A stretch of 64,000 bases of DNA, from contig NC_012108.1 in the NCBI RefSeq assembly GCF_000020365.1, forward strand, positions 5,030,001 to 5,094,000, given 5' to 3'. Origin of the DNA: Desulforapulum autotrophicum HRM2 (GTDB lineage: Bacteria; Desulfobacterota; Desulfobacteria; Desulfobacterales; Desulfobacteraceae). The number at the start of each line of letters is the position of its first letter. Position 1 is the stretch's first letter. Below are positions 7,138 through 15,876 of the stretch, in pieces. Below the pieces are notes generated by a model. That model was not told the origin of the DNA, did no database searches, and was given only the letters and a program-made list of their open reading frames with translations. The translations under genes and the position numbers were made by a program.

Positions 7138-8076
7138 GTGATCCACGCTGAAGTCATTGTAGTGGGCGCAGGCCCTGCCGGAACAGCTGCAGCCTTTGAA
7201 CTTAAACAACGGTCTGTCCACACCTTGATCCTAGAAAAAGCCCTATTCCCAAGGACCAAGGTGTGTGCCGGCTGGATCACCCCCAGGGTGCTTGACCTTC
7301 TGGATCTTTCACCCCAGGGCTACCCCCACACCATCGCAGGGTTTGACCGGCTTTTTTTCCATCTCTTGGGACGAACCATGGCCGTCAAGACCCACCAGTA
7401 TGCCATCCGTCGCTACGAATTTGACCACTGGATGGTAAAAAGAAGCGGGGTAAAAGTATACCCCCACCGGGTGAAACAAATAACCCGAAAAAACGGGCAA
7501 TACACCATTGACGATACATTCACCTGTAATTATCTCATCGGTGCAGGCGGTACCCACTGCCCGGTCCAGAAAACCTTTTTCAACAACGACCACCCCAGAT
7601 CAAAAAAAGGCCTGATCACAGCCGTTGAAGCCGAGTACCGCTGCAACACCCGTGACAGACGATGCCATATCTGGTTTTTCCACGACAGGGTCCCGGGCTA
7701 CGCCTGGTACCTGCCCAAGCAGGGTGGGTACGTGAACGTGGGCATTGGCGGAAAAGCGGTCAAACTCAAACACCAGGGCCGGACCATCATGGACCACTGG
7801 CAAAGTTTCACAAAAACCCTGCTGGACCTTTCGATCTTGCCCTATGCCCCGCCCCATCCCAGGGGCCACACCTATTTTCTCAGGCAGTCCCGACTGTATC
7901 CCAGAATCGGAAACGCCCTTGTGACAGGGGATGCAGCAGGACTTGCCACCCTGGACATGGGCGAGGGCATTGCGGCAGCCATTGAAAGCGGCATGGGTGC
8001 TGCAGCAGCTATCACGGACAATGCCCCACCCTCGTTCCATCACCTGCCAAAATTAAGCATCTGGGGAATGGTATAA
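7138..8076 (+). CDS. FAD-dependent oxidoreductase, geranylgeranyl reductase-like
   Basis: A 312-residue flavoprotein starting with GTG behind AAGGAG. The N-terminal dinucleotide fold is Val-Gly-Ala-Gly-Pro-Ala-Gly-Thr (9-16). Cys43 in Val-Cys-Ala-Gly-Trp-Ile-Thr-Pro-Arg corresponds to the conserved cysteine of the geranylgeranyl reductase family. The second FAD motif is Thr-Gly-Asp-Ala-Ala-Gly-Leu-Ala near residue 262. The protein is somewhat shorter than typical family members (about 380). Family members reduce C=C bonds in isoprenoid chains. Its tight linkage to cfa suggests action on a lipid acyl chain, possibly reduction of a methylene intermediate to a methyl branch, but this is inference; the substrate is unknown. 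Confidence 0.8.
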   Translation: MIHAEVIVVGAGPAGTAAAFELKQRSVHTLILEKALFPRTKVCAGWITPRVLDLLDLSPQGYPHTIAGFDRLFFHLLGRTMAVKTHQYAIRRYEFDHWMVKRSGVKVYPHRVKQITRKNGQYTIDDTFTCNYLIGAGGTHCPVQKTFFNNDHPRSKKGLITAVEAEYRCNTRDRRCHIWFFHDRVPGYAWYLPKQGGYVNVGIGGKAVKLKHQGRTIMDHWQSFTKTLLDLSILPYAPPHPRGHTYFLRQSRLYPRIGNALVTGDAAGLATLDMGEGIAAAIESGMGAAAAITDNAPPSFHHLPKLSIWGMV

Positions 8077-8167
8077 CCCGAACGAGTTCCCAGAATGTAT
8101 TATTGTCGAAGCAAGAGAATCCTGATATAGGGAAGGAATTTATGCCTGACCCGAACAAAGGAGAACG

Positions 8168-8647
8168 ATGAAAATACGAAAACCCACCACAGAAAACTTC
8201 AGCAAGGTATCGGGCCTGCTCAGTTCCGCCTTTCCCAAAAGCCAATTTGAAAAAAAACTGGTGGAAAATTTCCATGCAAACCAGACACCCATCCATGAAT
8301 GGGTCTGCATCCATGTGAACAAGGTCATTGCCTATATTGCCTTTTCAAACGCCTACAAGGGTGAGCAAATATGCGGCCTTCACCTTGCCCCCCTTGCCGT
8401 GGCCCCTGAATTTCAGCGCCAGGGAATCGGCAGCGAGCTTGTCAAATTTGCCCTGCGCCAGAAACAGATCAAAGAAAGCCCCCTTTTTGTCCTTGGCAAT
8501 CCCGAATTTTACCAACGGTTCGGGTTCAGGCAGTGTGCCACGCCCCTGTGCCCCTTTGACAAAAACAACCGCCACTTTCTGTCCCTTGGCAACACAACCA
8601 CGGACGCGTTCACGGTCGGGTACGAGCCCGAGTTCACAAACAGCTGA
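8168..8647 (+). CDS. GNAT family N-acetyltransferase
   Basis: A 159-residue GCN5-related acetyltransferase. The acetyl-CoA pyrophosphate loop is visible as Val-Ala-Pro-Glu-Phe-Gln-Arg-Gln-Gly-Ile-Gly-Ser-Glu-Leu (about 77-90), followed by Leu-Gly-Asn-Pro-Glu-Phe-Tyr-Gln-Arg-Phe-Gly-Phe, as in the YhbS-type subgroup. The substrate cannot be told. A GGAGA lies upstream of the ATG. Its 3' end overlaps the convergent ablB-like gene by 14 bases, so there is no room for a terminator between the two. Confidence 0.88.
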   Translation: MKIRKPTTENFSKVSGLLSSAFPKSQFEKKLVENFHANQTPIHEWVCIHVNKVIAYIAFSNAYKGEQICGLHLAPLAVAPEFQRQGIGSELVKFALRQKQIKESPLFVLGNPEFYQRFGFRQCATPLCPFDKNNRHFLSLGNTTTDAFTVGYEPEFTNS

Positions 8648-9473
8648 GATCCTGCCACCAGACGTTCATGCTCTCAAGGCCCCCTGAAATATTGGTGTTG
8701 TTCACAAGGGTTCCGGCAAACCGGTAACCGGCCCTGGAAAAGGCGATGTTCATGCCGTGGGAGGTTGCCCTGGCAATGGTGTAGGCCGTTTGTACACCCA
8801 TGTCAGCGACAGCCCTGCCCATGGTATCCAGGAGCAGGTCCGCAAGGCCCTGGCCACGGACGTGGGGAAGGGTTGCAAAATCAGTCATCTCGGCATTCAA
8901 CGCCGTCATATCCGTCTCGGCCGATGACAGGGCCACAAGTTCAGCGCCCTGGAAAACGCCAAAGTAGTGCACATGGGATTCCATGGTCTCTTTGATGAAA
9001 TCAGGATCAAAAATAGGAAAGGGGTAGGAATCAAAAACCTGACTGTACAGTTCGGCCATGGTTTCGGCATGGGTTGTTTCCATGGGTTGGACCTGGAACC
9101 CCGGGGCAGGCTTTCTATCATCATCGGCTTTTAACCGGGCCAGATCAAGGACCTGGGCAATGGTTTGTCCGTTATCGACCACGGCCCGGTCCCGGGTCAG
9201 AAATTTACCCATGAACAGGCCGTCCTCATCTGCATTAAAAAGCCCCTTTACCCTTGCCTCCACCGTGTAATCATCCCCAAGGAAAATCTCTTCCATAGAT
9301 GCCGGAACCTTGGCAAAGATCTTGGAATAGTCCTCCTCCTTTGCCAGGTCGTCCAGGGTGTCAATGATCTGCTCCCTGTCATCCGGGTTGAGTTTCATGA
9401 GGTAAACTCGGTCATTTTGTTTGCCGTGCTGGACAAGGGAACTGCCCAGGGTATCCATGCGATCCGGGTTCAT
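8634..9473 (-). CDS. ablB: Putative beta-lysine N-acetyltransferase
   Basis: A 279-residue GNAT-type protein matching AblB, which acetylates beta-lysine to the compatible solute N-epsilon-acetyl-beta-lysine. Matching blocks include Val-Tyr-Leu-Met-Lys-Leu near the N-terminus, Tyr-Pro-Phe-Pro-Ile-Phe-Asp-Pro (about 150), Glu-Met-Thr-Asp-Phe-Ala-Thr-Leu-Pro (about 195), Tyr-Thr-Ile-Ala-Arg-Ala and Asn-Asn-Thr-Asn-Ile near the end. In known producers ablA (lysine 2,3-aminomutase) is adjacent; here the overlapping upstream gene is hisA instead, so ablA must be elsewhere or absent. The ATG overlaps the hisA stop by one base. The call rests on motif resemblance. Confidence 0.75.
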   Translation of the reverse strand: MNPDRMDTLGSSLVQHGKQNDRVYLMKLNPDDREQIIDTLDDLAKEEDYSKIFAKVPASMEEIFLGDDYTVEARVKGLFNADEDGLFMGKFLTRDRAVVDNGQTIAQVLDLARLKADDDRKPAPGFQVQPMETTHAETMAELYSQVFDSYPFPIFDPDFIKETMESHVHYFGVFQGAELVALSSAETDMTALNAEMTDFATLPHVRGQGLADLLLDTMGRAVADMGVQTAYTIARATSHGMNIAFSRAGYRFAGTLVNNTNISGGLESMNVWWQDLSCL

Positions 9474-10240
9474 TATTTTGCTGAATTCTCCATTTTTTTT
9501 ATTACTGCCGCATAGGGCAAGGTACCGCCAAAGATATCCAGGGCACTGCCGATGGTGAAATCCACCCGGCCCTGGCCCAGGCGTTCCACCGTGTCAATGT
9601 CCGCCATGGTGCTGACGCCACCGGCATAGGTGACGGGTATGGGAGCGTGTTTACCAAGCAGTTCCACAAGTTCGGTCTGGATGCCCCGCATCCTTCCCTC
9701 CACATCCACCCCATGGACAAGAAATTCGTCACAGAAGCCGGACAGGCGGGCCAGGGTTTCGGGATTGACGGTTACATCGGTAAAGGTCTGCCAGCGATCG
9801 GTTACGATCCAGAAATCGTCCCCGCGTTTTCTGCAGCTCAGATCCAGCACCAGCCGTTCTTTTCCAACGGTTTTCACAAGCAGTTTTAATCGCTCCATGT
9901 CCACCTTGCCCGCTGAAAACACATAGGAGGTGACGATGACATGGCTTGCACCGGCATCGAGGAATCGAAGGGCATTGTCAGGCGTAATGCCTCCTCCGGC
10001 CTGGAGCCCGCCCGGATAGGCTGACACGGCATCAATCATTGCTTCCTGGTTTCCAGGTCCAAGGGCAATCACATGACCGCCTGTCAGGTTGTCCAGCTTG
10101 TAAATCTCCGCATAGTCCCGTGAAGATTTTATACTCTCAAAATTGGTGACAGGCGCTTTTCCCTTTTTGCGGGTCAGGGTCCCCCCCACAATCTGAACCA
10201 CCTTACCGTTACGCAAATCAATACATGGCCTGAACCTCAT
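9473..10240 (-). CDS. hisA: 1-(5-phosphoribosyl)-5-[(5-phosphoribosylamino)methylideneamino]imidazole-4-carboxamide isomerase, eukaryotic type
   Basis: A 255-residue TIM-barrel enzyme of histidine biosynthesis that isomerises ProFAR to PRFAR. The start at 10240 is chosen because GGGAGG lies seven bases upstream; the frame is open further upstream but without support. The N-terminus [11 protein letters not shown] with the catalytic aspartate, followed by Gln-Ile-Val-Gly-Gly, and the later Leu-Thr-Gly-Gly-His-Val-Ile and Ala-Gly-Gly-Gly-Ile, are those of the fungal and plant HisA subgroup rather than the usual bacterial Ala-Ile-Asp-Leu form. No other his gene is in the window. It is translationally coupled to the AblB-like gene, an odd pairing. 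Confidence 0.85.
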   Translation of the reverse strand: MRFRPCIDLRNGKVVQIVGGTLTRKKGKAPVTNFESIKSSRDYAEIYKLDNLTGGHVIALGPGNQEAMIDAVSAYPGGLQAGGGITPDNALRFLDAGASHVIVTSYVFSAGKVDMERLKLLVKTVGKERLVLDLSCRKRGDDFWIVTDRWQTFTDVTVNPETLARLSGFCDEFLVHGVDVEGRMRGIQTELVELLGKHAPIPVTYAGGVSTMADIDTVERLGQGRVDFTIGSALDIFGGTLPYAAVIKKMENSAK

Positions 10241-10452
10241 TTTTTTGCCTCCCTTCATGAAAATCCTTGAAACTGCCCTGGAACAAACAGAGAAACGTCC
10301 CATACCAACGTTTTACCTGCGATCCCGGCAAATCCGGTTTTTTTTGATTTGGTGGACAGCTTACCACTATTTGTTTTTTCATGGCAAGGTCATTGACACA
10401 GCCAAAGAAAAAACCAATAATTCCAGTCACAGCCTAACATAAGGAGAAAGGC

Positions 10453-11139
10453 ATGAACATTGAAACCATTTCCATCCCCGTCAATGACGATGAATCCGTC
10501 TCCGGCATACTTGCCACCCCCGTCACCGCCAATGCCAACACCCGAACGGGCCTTGTCTTTGCCCACGGCATGGCCAATGACATGAACCACCCCACCATTA
10601 AAGATGTGGCTGAGGGGCTTACGGCCCAGGGATTCACAACCCTGAGGTTTAATTTCCCCTACCGGGAAAAGGGACGGCGCTCTGCCGATCCCGAACATAA
10701 ACTGATCCAAGCCTGGAAAAGTGCCGTTGATTTTCTTGCACAAAAAACAGACAACTCACTTACCACCCTGGTTGCCGTTGGCAAATCATTAGGCGCCAGA
10801 ATCGCCTCAACGGCTGCGGCAAACGGCGATATTCATCCCGATCGCCTGATATTTCTCGGCTATCCCCTCCACGCCCCGGGCAGAAAGGACAGCCCCAGGG
10901 ATGCCCACCTCTACAACATCAAAACCCCCATGCTTTTTTTTGAAGGCACAAGGGATCCGTTCTGCGACCTCGACCTGCTGGCCACTGTTTTAGAACGCCT
11001 CTGTGCTCCCAGGGCACTTGAAATCATTGAAGGAGGCGATCACTCGTTCATTCTGCCCAAATCAGATCCAAGGACAGACAGGGATGTGCACGACCAGGTG
11101 ATCAGAAAATGTGTGGAATGGCTCCACAGTCAGGGATAG
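10453..11139 (+). CDS. Alpha/beta hydrolase (KANL3/Tex30-like)
   Basis: A 228-residue cytosolic alpha/beta hydrolase. The oxyanion region is Phe-Ala-His-Gly-Met-Ala-Asn-Asp-Met-Asn-His-Pro (about 35-46), the nucleophile elbow is Gly-Lys-Ser-Leu-Gly-Ala (about 115-120), an acidic residue sits in Gly-Thr-Arg-Asp-Pro-Phe and the catalytic histidine in Gly-Gly-Asp-His-Ser-Phe. This order and the short length fit the KANL3/Tex30 subgroup of dienelactone-hydrolase relatives. The substrate is unknown. AAGGAG lies eight bases before the ATG. It stands alone between a divergent hisA-ablB pair and a convergent lipoprotein gene. Confidence 0.82.
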   Translation: MNIETISIPVNDDESVSGILATPVTANANTRTGLVFAHGMANDMNHPTIKDVAEGLTAQGFTTLRFNFPYREKGRRSADPEHKLIQAWKSAVDFLAQKTDNSLTTLVAVGKSLGARIASTAAANGDIHPDRLIFLGYPLHAPGRKDSPRDAHLYNIKTPMLFFEGTRDPFCDLDLLATVLERLCAPRALEIIEGGDHSFILPKSDPRTDRDVHDQVIRKCVEWLHSQG

Positions 11140-11154
11140 ACAAAATAGATTAAA

Positions 11155-11637
11155 TTACCTGGAAACCCGTGTTGTGCCATCGGCAGCCGTAATAACCCTC
11201 ACCCTGTCCCCGGCCAGTATCGCGACATCGGCTTCCTGGACCACAACAATGGTCTGACCGTTGTCTTTGTTCACCACGATTTCAAGGCCCTGTTTCCGGG
11301 TGATTCCTTCTTCTGCAACGGCTCCTGCTGCAGCTCCGGCAAGGGCACCAATAACAGTGGCCACTGTTCTGCCACTGCCGCCGCCTACAGTACTGCCCAG
11401 GACACCACCGGTCACAGCACCTGCAGCACCGCCAATGGGGGTTTTTGTGCCTTCGATCAGCACTTCCCTTACAGATTCAACGGTTCCGGTTTCAACGGTC
11501 TGGACCTGCCTTGCCTGGTCCCGGGAATAAACTTGACCGGATCTACTGGAGGCACACCCGGTTAAACAGAGTGCAACGACTGCTGCGAAAAAAATCAATG
11601 CCTGGCTAAATTTCAATGTTCTCTGCGATGTTTTCAT
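11155..11637 (-). CDS. Glycine-zipper lipoprotein (SlyB/17-kDa antigen type)
   Basis: A 160-residue outer membrane lipoprotein. A signal peptide ends in the lipobox Leu-Thr-Gly-Cys at residue 28. Residues about 66-105 form a glycine-zipper: alternating Gly-Gly-Ala and Gly-Gly-Val repeats with Gly-Ala-Leu-Ala-Gly-Ala-Ala-Ala-Gly, as in the Rickettsia 17-kDa antigen/SlyB family. The C-terminal part, with Gln-Thr-Ile-Val-Val-Val-Gln, resembles the SlyB tail. Family members stabilise the outer membrane; the specific role is unknown. Confidence 0.85.
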   Translation of the reverse strand: MKTSQRTLKFSQALIFFAAVVALCLTGCASSRSGQVYSRDQARQVQTVETGTVESVREVLIEGTKTPIGGAAGAVTGGVLGSTVGGGSGRTVATVIGALAGAAAGAVAEEGITRKQGLEIVVNKDNGQTIVVVQEADVAILAGDRVRVITAADGTTRVSR

Positions 11638-11913
11638 AAAAAACTCCTTTTCCTGTAATATCAGCCTTCATCTTTTATGTATTGTACATCACCTTTATCC
11701 CCTGTTCAACACAATAAGGGTTTACACCGTATCCACCTTTGATTTGTCGTTGATTTTACAGCCAATTTGTGAAACCCTATGCCCATACCATAACGATCCT
11801 TCCTTATTTTTTGCCTTGACACAATAAACGTTGAGGCCATCCGTCCCCATTCATCCAGGCAATGGGTTCTGAAAAATGTCAGCCTGAAAGAATCAGACGG
11901 ATAAGGAGTAGAG

Positions 11914-13008
11914 ATGACCGACATCAAAGATTGCATTGTATTGATTGTGGATGATAGCAGCTTAAATATTGATCTTCTGGTTGCAACCCTGGGAACTGAC
12001 TTTAACATCAACATTGCCATGGATGGTAACGCGGCGCTGAAAAGCGTAGCAGATGATCCGCCGGATTTAATCCTGCTTGATATTTTGATGCCGGGAATGG
12101 ACGGCTATGGGGTGTGCACAAAGTTAAAACAAAGTCCGGCAACGGCTAAGATTCCCATTATTTTTTTAACGGGCCTGAACGACCACCAGAACGAATCCCG
12201 GGGTCTGGCCCTTGGGGCCGCGGACTATATCCACAAGCCCTTCAACCCCATGCTTGTCAAGGCAAGGGTTAAAAACCACCTTGCCCTTAAAATGCACCAG
12301 GACCGCCTGGAAAATCTGGTCAAAAAGAGAACCCGTCAGATCGAGCTGACCCAGGAAATGGCCTTTAAAGCCATTGGGACACTGGTTGAATGCAAGGACC
12401 CGGAAACAGGCGGCCACATCAGAAGAACCCAGAACTATGTCAAACTGCTGGCAAACAGTTTGAAAAGCCATCCAGCCTATGCCAATTTTTTTACAGATGA
12501 AACCGTTGATCTTTTATACATGTCAGCCCCCCTGCATGACATCGGCAAAATCGGGGTTCCCGATGTCATCCTCCTTAAGCCGACAAAACTTCTGAAAAGT
12601 GAGTTTGAAACCATCAAGCGACATACCACATACGGTTACAGGGCCATCCTCGCCTCTGAACGAGATTATTGTGAAGAAAATATTAATTTCATGCGATTTG
12701 CAAAAGAACTGACCCGGACCCACCATGAACGCTGGGATGGCTCAGGCTACCCCCAGGGATTAAAAAGAGAAGAAATCCCCATCTCCGGCAGATTAATGGC
12801 CGTTGCAGATGTCTACGATGCCCTGATAAGCCAACGGGTTTACAAACCACCGTTTAAACATCAAAAAGCAGTTGATATTATTCATCAAGGAAAAGGTACT
12901 CATTTCGATCCCCATATGGTAGATGCATTTATGGATCTGGAAGATCAATTCAGGCAGATCGGATTCCGGTTTGCCGATTGCATTGAAGAAAAGGAAAACC
13001 TGGCATAA
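11914..13008 (+). CDS. Response regulator with HD-GYP c-di-GMP phosphodiesterase output
   Basis: A 364-residue RpfG-type protein. The receiver domain (about 7-120) has the acidic pair in Val-Asp-Asp and the phosphoacceptor aspartate in Leu-Leu-Asp-Ile-Leu-Met-Pro-Gly, with the Lys in His-Lys-Pro-Phe. A short helix connects it to an HD-GYP domain with His-Asp-Ile-Gly-Lys-Ile-Gly-Val-Pro and a later [11 protein letters not shown], where the GYP element reads Gly-Tyr-Pro. All metal-binding residues appear intact, so it should hydrolyse c-di-GMP. No cognate kinase gene is next to it. GGAG precedes the ATG. Confidence 0.92.
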   Translation: MTDIKDCIVLIVDDSSLNIDLLVATLGTDFNINIAMDGNAALKSVADDPPDLILLDILMPGMDGYGVCTKLKQSPATAKIPIIFLTGLNDHQNESRGLALGAADYIHKPFNPMLVKARVKNHLALKMHQDRLENLVKKRTRQIELTQEMAFKAIGTLVECKDPETGGHIRRTQNYVKLLANSLKSHPAYANFFTDETVDLLYMSAPLHDIGKIGVPDVILLKPTKLLKSEFETIKRHTTYGYRAILASERDYCEENINFMRFAKELTRTHHERWDGSGYPQGLKREEIPISGRLMAVADVYDALISQRVYKPPFKHQKAVDIIHQGKGTHFDPHMVDAFMDLEDQFRQIGFRFADCIEEKENLA

Positions 13009-13042
13009 AAAATTTAACGGTATAAGGAGTTACAGAATAAAT

Positions 13043-13918
13043 ATGAGCAAAATAGGTTGGATCGGAACCGGGGTAATGGGACAGTCCATGTGTATGCACC
13101 TTTTGGATGCAGGGCACAACATTCACCTGTACAACAGAACCAGGGCAAAGGCGGACTCGCTGATTGAAAAAGGGGCTGTCTGGTGTGAGACCCCAGCCCA
13201 GGTGGCAGAAAAAAGTGACATCATCTTCTCCATCGTTGGATTTCCAAAGGATGTAAGGGAAACCATCCTGGGAACCAATGGTGTTATAGAGGGCGCAAAG
13301 GCCGGTGCCGTGGTGGTGGACATGACCACCTCAAGCCCGGGTCTTGCCAAGGAGATTCACACGGCCCTCAAGGCAAAAGGCGTAGATGCCCTGGACGCAC
13401 CGGTTTCAGGCGGAGACCTGGGCGCCAGACAGGCCACCCTGGCCATCATGGTCGGCGGTGACCAACCCGTATACGAGGGGGTACTGCCCCTGTTTGAAAT
13501 CATGGGAAAAAATGTCGCCCTCATGGGCGGCCCCGGCGCAGGCCAGCACACCAAGATGAGTAACCAGATCCTCATTGCCGGCACCATGATCGGCACGGTG
13601 GAATCCCTTGCCTATGCCTGCAAGAGCGGACTGGATCTTGAATCGGTCATCAAGGTCATCGGCAGCGGGGCTGCCGGCTCCTGGTCCATCAACAATCTTG
13701 GCCCCCGCATTGCCCGGGGCGATTATGATCCAGGCTTTTACATCAAGCATTTCATAAAAGACATGGGCATCGCCCTGGACGAGGCCAGACAGATGAACCT
13801 GTCGTTGCCCGGCCTTGCCCTGGCCAACCAGTTCTACGTGGCAGCCGCAGCCCTGGGCCACGAGAATCTTGGCACCCAGGGGCTTTACAAGGTGTTTGAA
13901 CAGATGAACGCCCTGTAA
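13043..13918 (+). CDS. NAD(P)-dependent beta-hydroxyacid dehydrogenase (3-hydroxyisobutyrate dehydrogenase family)
   Basis: A 291-residue dehydrogenase. The start at 13043 (Met-Ser-Lys-Ile-Gly-Trp-Ile-Gly) is preferred over the longer frame because AAGGAG lies 13 bases upstream and the Rossmann motif Gly-Trp-Ile-Gly-Thr-Gly-Val-Met-Gly begins at once. The substrate-binding motif Asp-Ala-Pro-Val-Ser-Gly-Gly (about 118-124) and the catalytic lysine region [10 protein letters not shown] (about 165-174) are present. Relatives act on 3-hydroxyisobutyrate, tartronate semialdehyde, or succinic semialdehyde (GLYR type), which cannot be told apart here. The first frame codons overlap the preceding HD-GYP gene only in the unsupported longer version. 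Confidence 0.88.
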   Translation: MSKIGWIGTGVMGQSMCMHLLDAGHNIHLYNRTRAKADSLIEKGAVWCETPAQVAEKSDIIFSIVGFPKDVRETILGTNGVIEGAKAGAVVVDMTTSSPGLAKEIHTALKAKGVDALDAPVSGGDLGARQATLAIMVGGDQPVYEGVLPLFEIMGKNVALMGGPGAGQHTKMSNQILIAGTMIGTVESLAYACKSGLDLESVIKVIGSGAAGSWSINNLGPRIARGDYDPGFYIKHFIKDMGIALDEARQMNLSLPGLALANQFYVAAAALGHENLGTQGLYKVFEQMNAL

Positions 13919-13937
13919 CGGACGTTCATCTCTGTCA

Positions 13938-13963
13938 TTTCCCGGCCCCCATGGTGCCGGGAA
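13938..13963. terminator. Stem-loop between convergent genes
   Basis: The arms TTCCCGGC and GCCGGGAA flank a short loop between the dehydrogenase stop and the end of the MetS-like gene. There is no clear U-run on either strand, so it may act as a transcript-end stabiliser rather than a classical terminator. Confidence 0.4.
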
Positions 13964-13979
13964 TGAATATAAAGGACCT

Positions 13980-14081
13980 CTACAGATTCTTTCGTTTCAG
14001 GGCAATGCTTATGCACACGGCTGCCCCACCCCAGGTGATGACCAGGCCGAACACCATCATTGCAACGGCGGAAATTTCCAT
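13980..14081 (-). CDS. MetS-like small subunit of an NSS transporter
   Basis: A 33-residue single-span membrane peptide. A hydrophobic helix, with Trp-Gly-Gly in the middle and a Lys-Arg-Lys tail, fits the MetS family of small subunits that accompany MetP-type sodium:amino acid symporters. Its AAAGGAG ribosome binding site overlaps the 3' end of the transporter gene, and the ATG comes 17 bases after that gene's stop, so the two are co-transcribed and probably coupled. It is easily missed by gene finders because of its size. Confidence 0.8.
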   Translation of the reverse strand: MEISAVAMMVFGLVITWGGAAVCISIALKRKNL

Positions 14082-14097
14082 GTTGATTCTCCTTTGA

Positions 14098-15600
14098 TCA
14101 GCGTTTTAATTCAACGGCCTGGGTAATTTCACCCGGGACCGTTACGGCGGTTGCCTGGAGAAGATATCCGATCACGGCGACCATCACCACAAGGAACCAT
14201 CCAAAATAGAAAAGGGCGTCCCCGGGATAGCCTCCATATCCGTTTCGCAAATCACCCACCAGGTTGGCAATGCTCATGTAGCCCAGCACAAGGGGGGTGA
14301 CAAACTTGAGGCAAAAGGGCCACCAGCTGCCCACAGCAAAATCCGAGGTGTGGTTGATATGCTCCTGGAACAGTTCAAGCTTGCACAGCCATGACAGAAA
14401 AATAATCTCCACCAGGCCTGTCGCAAGCACCCCGAAATTATTGATAAAATGATCGACGATATCCAGAACATAGAGTCCGCTGTTGGTGACAAAGATCGTT
14501 CCTGCGAACAGGCCGACAAGGCAATAGATGGTCACGGCTTTTTTCCGGTTCATGTCAAATTTACCCATGAGGGAGGACACACAGGTCTCACAGATGGAAA
14601 TCTGTGAACTCAGGCCTGCAAAAATCAGGGCCATGAAAAACAGCGTTCCAAACAGTCCTGGGCTCGGCATATAATTGATGGCCTTGGGAATGGTGACAAA
14701 GGCAAGTCCCACACCGGATTTAACCACCTTGTCCACGCCCACGCCCTGGTTCAACGCCATGTTTCCAAGAACCGAAAAAACCAGGATCCCGGAAATAATA
14801 CTGAACCCGCAGTTTGCAAAGGCAGTGATAAAGGCGTTGTTGTTGATATCCGAATCCTTTGGAAGGTAACTCGAATAGGTGAGCATGATGGCAAAACCGA
14901 TGCTCAACGAGTAAAAGAGCTGACCATAGGCGGCAACCCAGACGTCAATGTTGAGCAGGGCCGAAAAGTCCGGCTTGAACATCCAGTTAAGTCCCTCAAG
15001 GGAACCGGGAAGGGTCACTGCCCGCACTGTGATAATGAGCACCAGTATAAACAGCAGGGGCATGAAAATCTTGCCGGCCATCTCAATTCCCCGTTTTACC
15101 CCCTTGAAAAGGACAAACCAGCAGATACCCCAGGCTGCAGCCACAGAGGCAAAAATGTTCCAGCGGATACCACCCATATCCATGGGACCGTCGGAAAGAG
15201 CCAGGAACTCCTTGAAAAAGAAATCACCGGTATCAACTCCCCACCCCTGATTAAAGGCAAGAAAAAGATAGGAGATGGACCAGCCGACAACGGCCACATA
15301 ATAAATTGAAATAACAAACGAAACCAGGATCTGCCACCACCCCAGCCATTCCCAGCGTCTGGATAATTTTGCAAAAATCTGGGGAGCAGATCCCCGGTAT
15401 TTATGGCCGACACCGAATTCAAGTATCAAAAAGGGTATGCCTGCGGTCAGCATGGCAAAAAGATAGGGCACAAAAAAAGCCCCGCCTCCATTTTCATAGG
15501 CCACATAGGGAAACCGCCATATATTGCCGAGGCCGATGGCAGACCCAATGGCAGCCAGTACAAACCCGGCCCTTGTTCCCCATTGTTCTCGTTGTTTCAT
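14098..15600 (-). CDS. Sodium-dependent transporter, SNF/NSS family
   Basis: A 500-residue neurotransmitter:sodium symporter relative with about twelve membrane spans. The N-terminus Trp-Gly-Thr-Arg-Ala-Gly-Phe-Val-Leu-Ala-Ala-Ile-Gly-Ser-Ala-Ile-Gly-Leu-Gly-Asn is the sodium and substrate binding unwound helix 1 signature, followed by Trp-Arg-Phe-Pro-Tyr. The Ser-Leu-Ser-Ile-Gly-Phe-Ala-Ile-Met segment corresponds to helix 6. Substrates in the family are amino acids (Met, Ala, Trp, Leu). The MetS-like peptide directly downstream points to a MetP-like importer, most plausibly of methionine or alanine, but the substrate is inferred. Confidence 0.92.
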   Translation of the reverse strand: MKQREQWGTRAGFVLAAIGSAIGLGNIWRFPYVAYENGGGAFFVPYLFAMLTAGIPFLILEFGVGHKYRGSAPQIFAKLSRRWEWLGWWQILVSFVISIYYVAVVGWSISYLFLAFNQGWGVDTGDFFFKEFLALSDGPMDMGGIRWNIFASVAAAWGICWFVLFKGVKRGIEMAGKIFMPLLFILVLIITVRAVTLPGSLEGLNWMFKPDFSALLNIDVWVAAYGQLFYSLSIGFAIMLTYSSYLPKDSDINNNAFITAFANCGFSIISGILVFSVLGNMALNQGVGVDKVVKSGVGLAFVTIPKAINYMPSPGLFGTLFFMALIFAGLSSQISICETCVSSLMGKFDMNRKKAVTIYCLVGLFAGTIFVTNSGLYVLDIVDHFINNFGVLATGLVEIIFLSWLCKLELFQEHINHTSDFAVGSWWPFCLKFVTPLVLGYMSIANLVGDLRNGYGGYPGDALFYFGWFLVVMVAVIGYLLQATAVTVPGEITQAVELKR

Positions 15601-15876
15601 TTACGTCTCCTCCTGCTATTTTGTATAACCGTCATGGACTGGGCAGGGTCTCTGCCCTGGCCACAACGAAATTTGAAATACCCCCATTGAAAATACTTCA
15701 AAGGGCATTTCATATAAATAAAATCGAACAAAACGGAAGTTTATATCGGTTTTTTTGATGAATGTCAAAACTTTGTGTTTTGTAAAGCAGTTAAAGAGAT
15801 GGTGCCGGACCTTTGAAACTCTGGTATAGGGCGTTCTTTTATAGAATATTCACGGGAGAACTGGTAATAGAGGGAT

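Noticed and set aside
15601-15876. A riboswitch upstream of the NSS transporter
   Set aside because: Only one simple GGGCAG/CTGCCC hairpin is visible, with no conserved aptamer pattern that I recognise.
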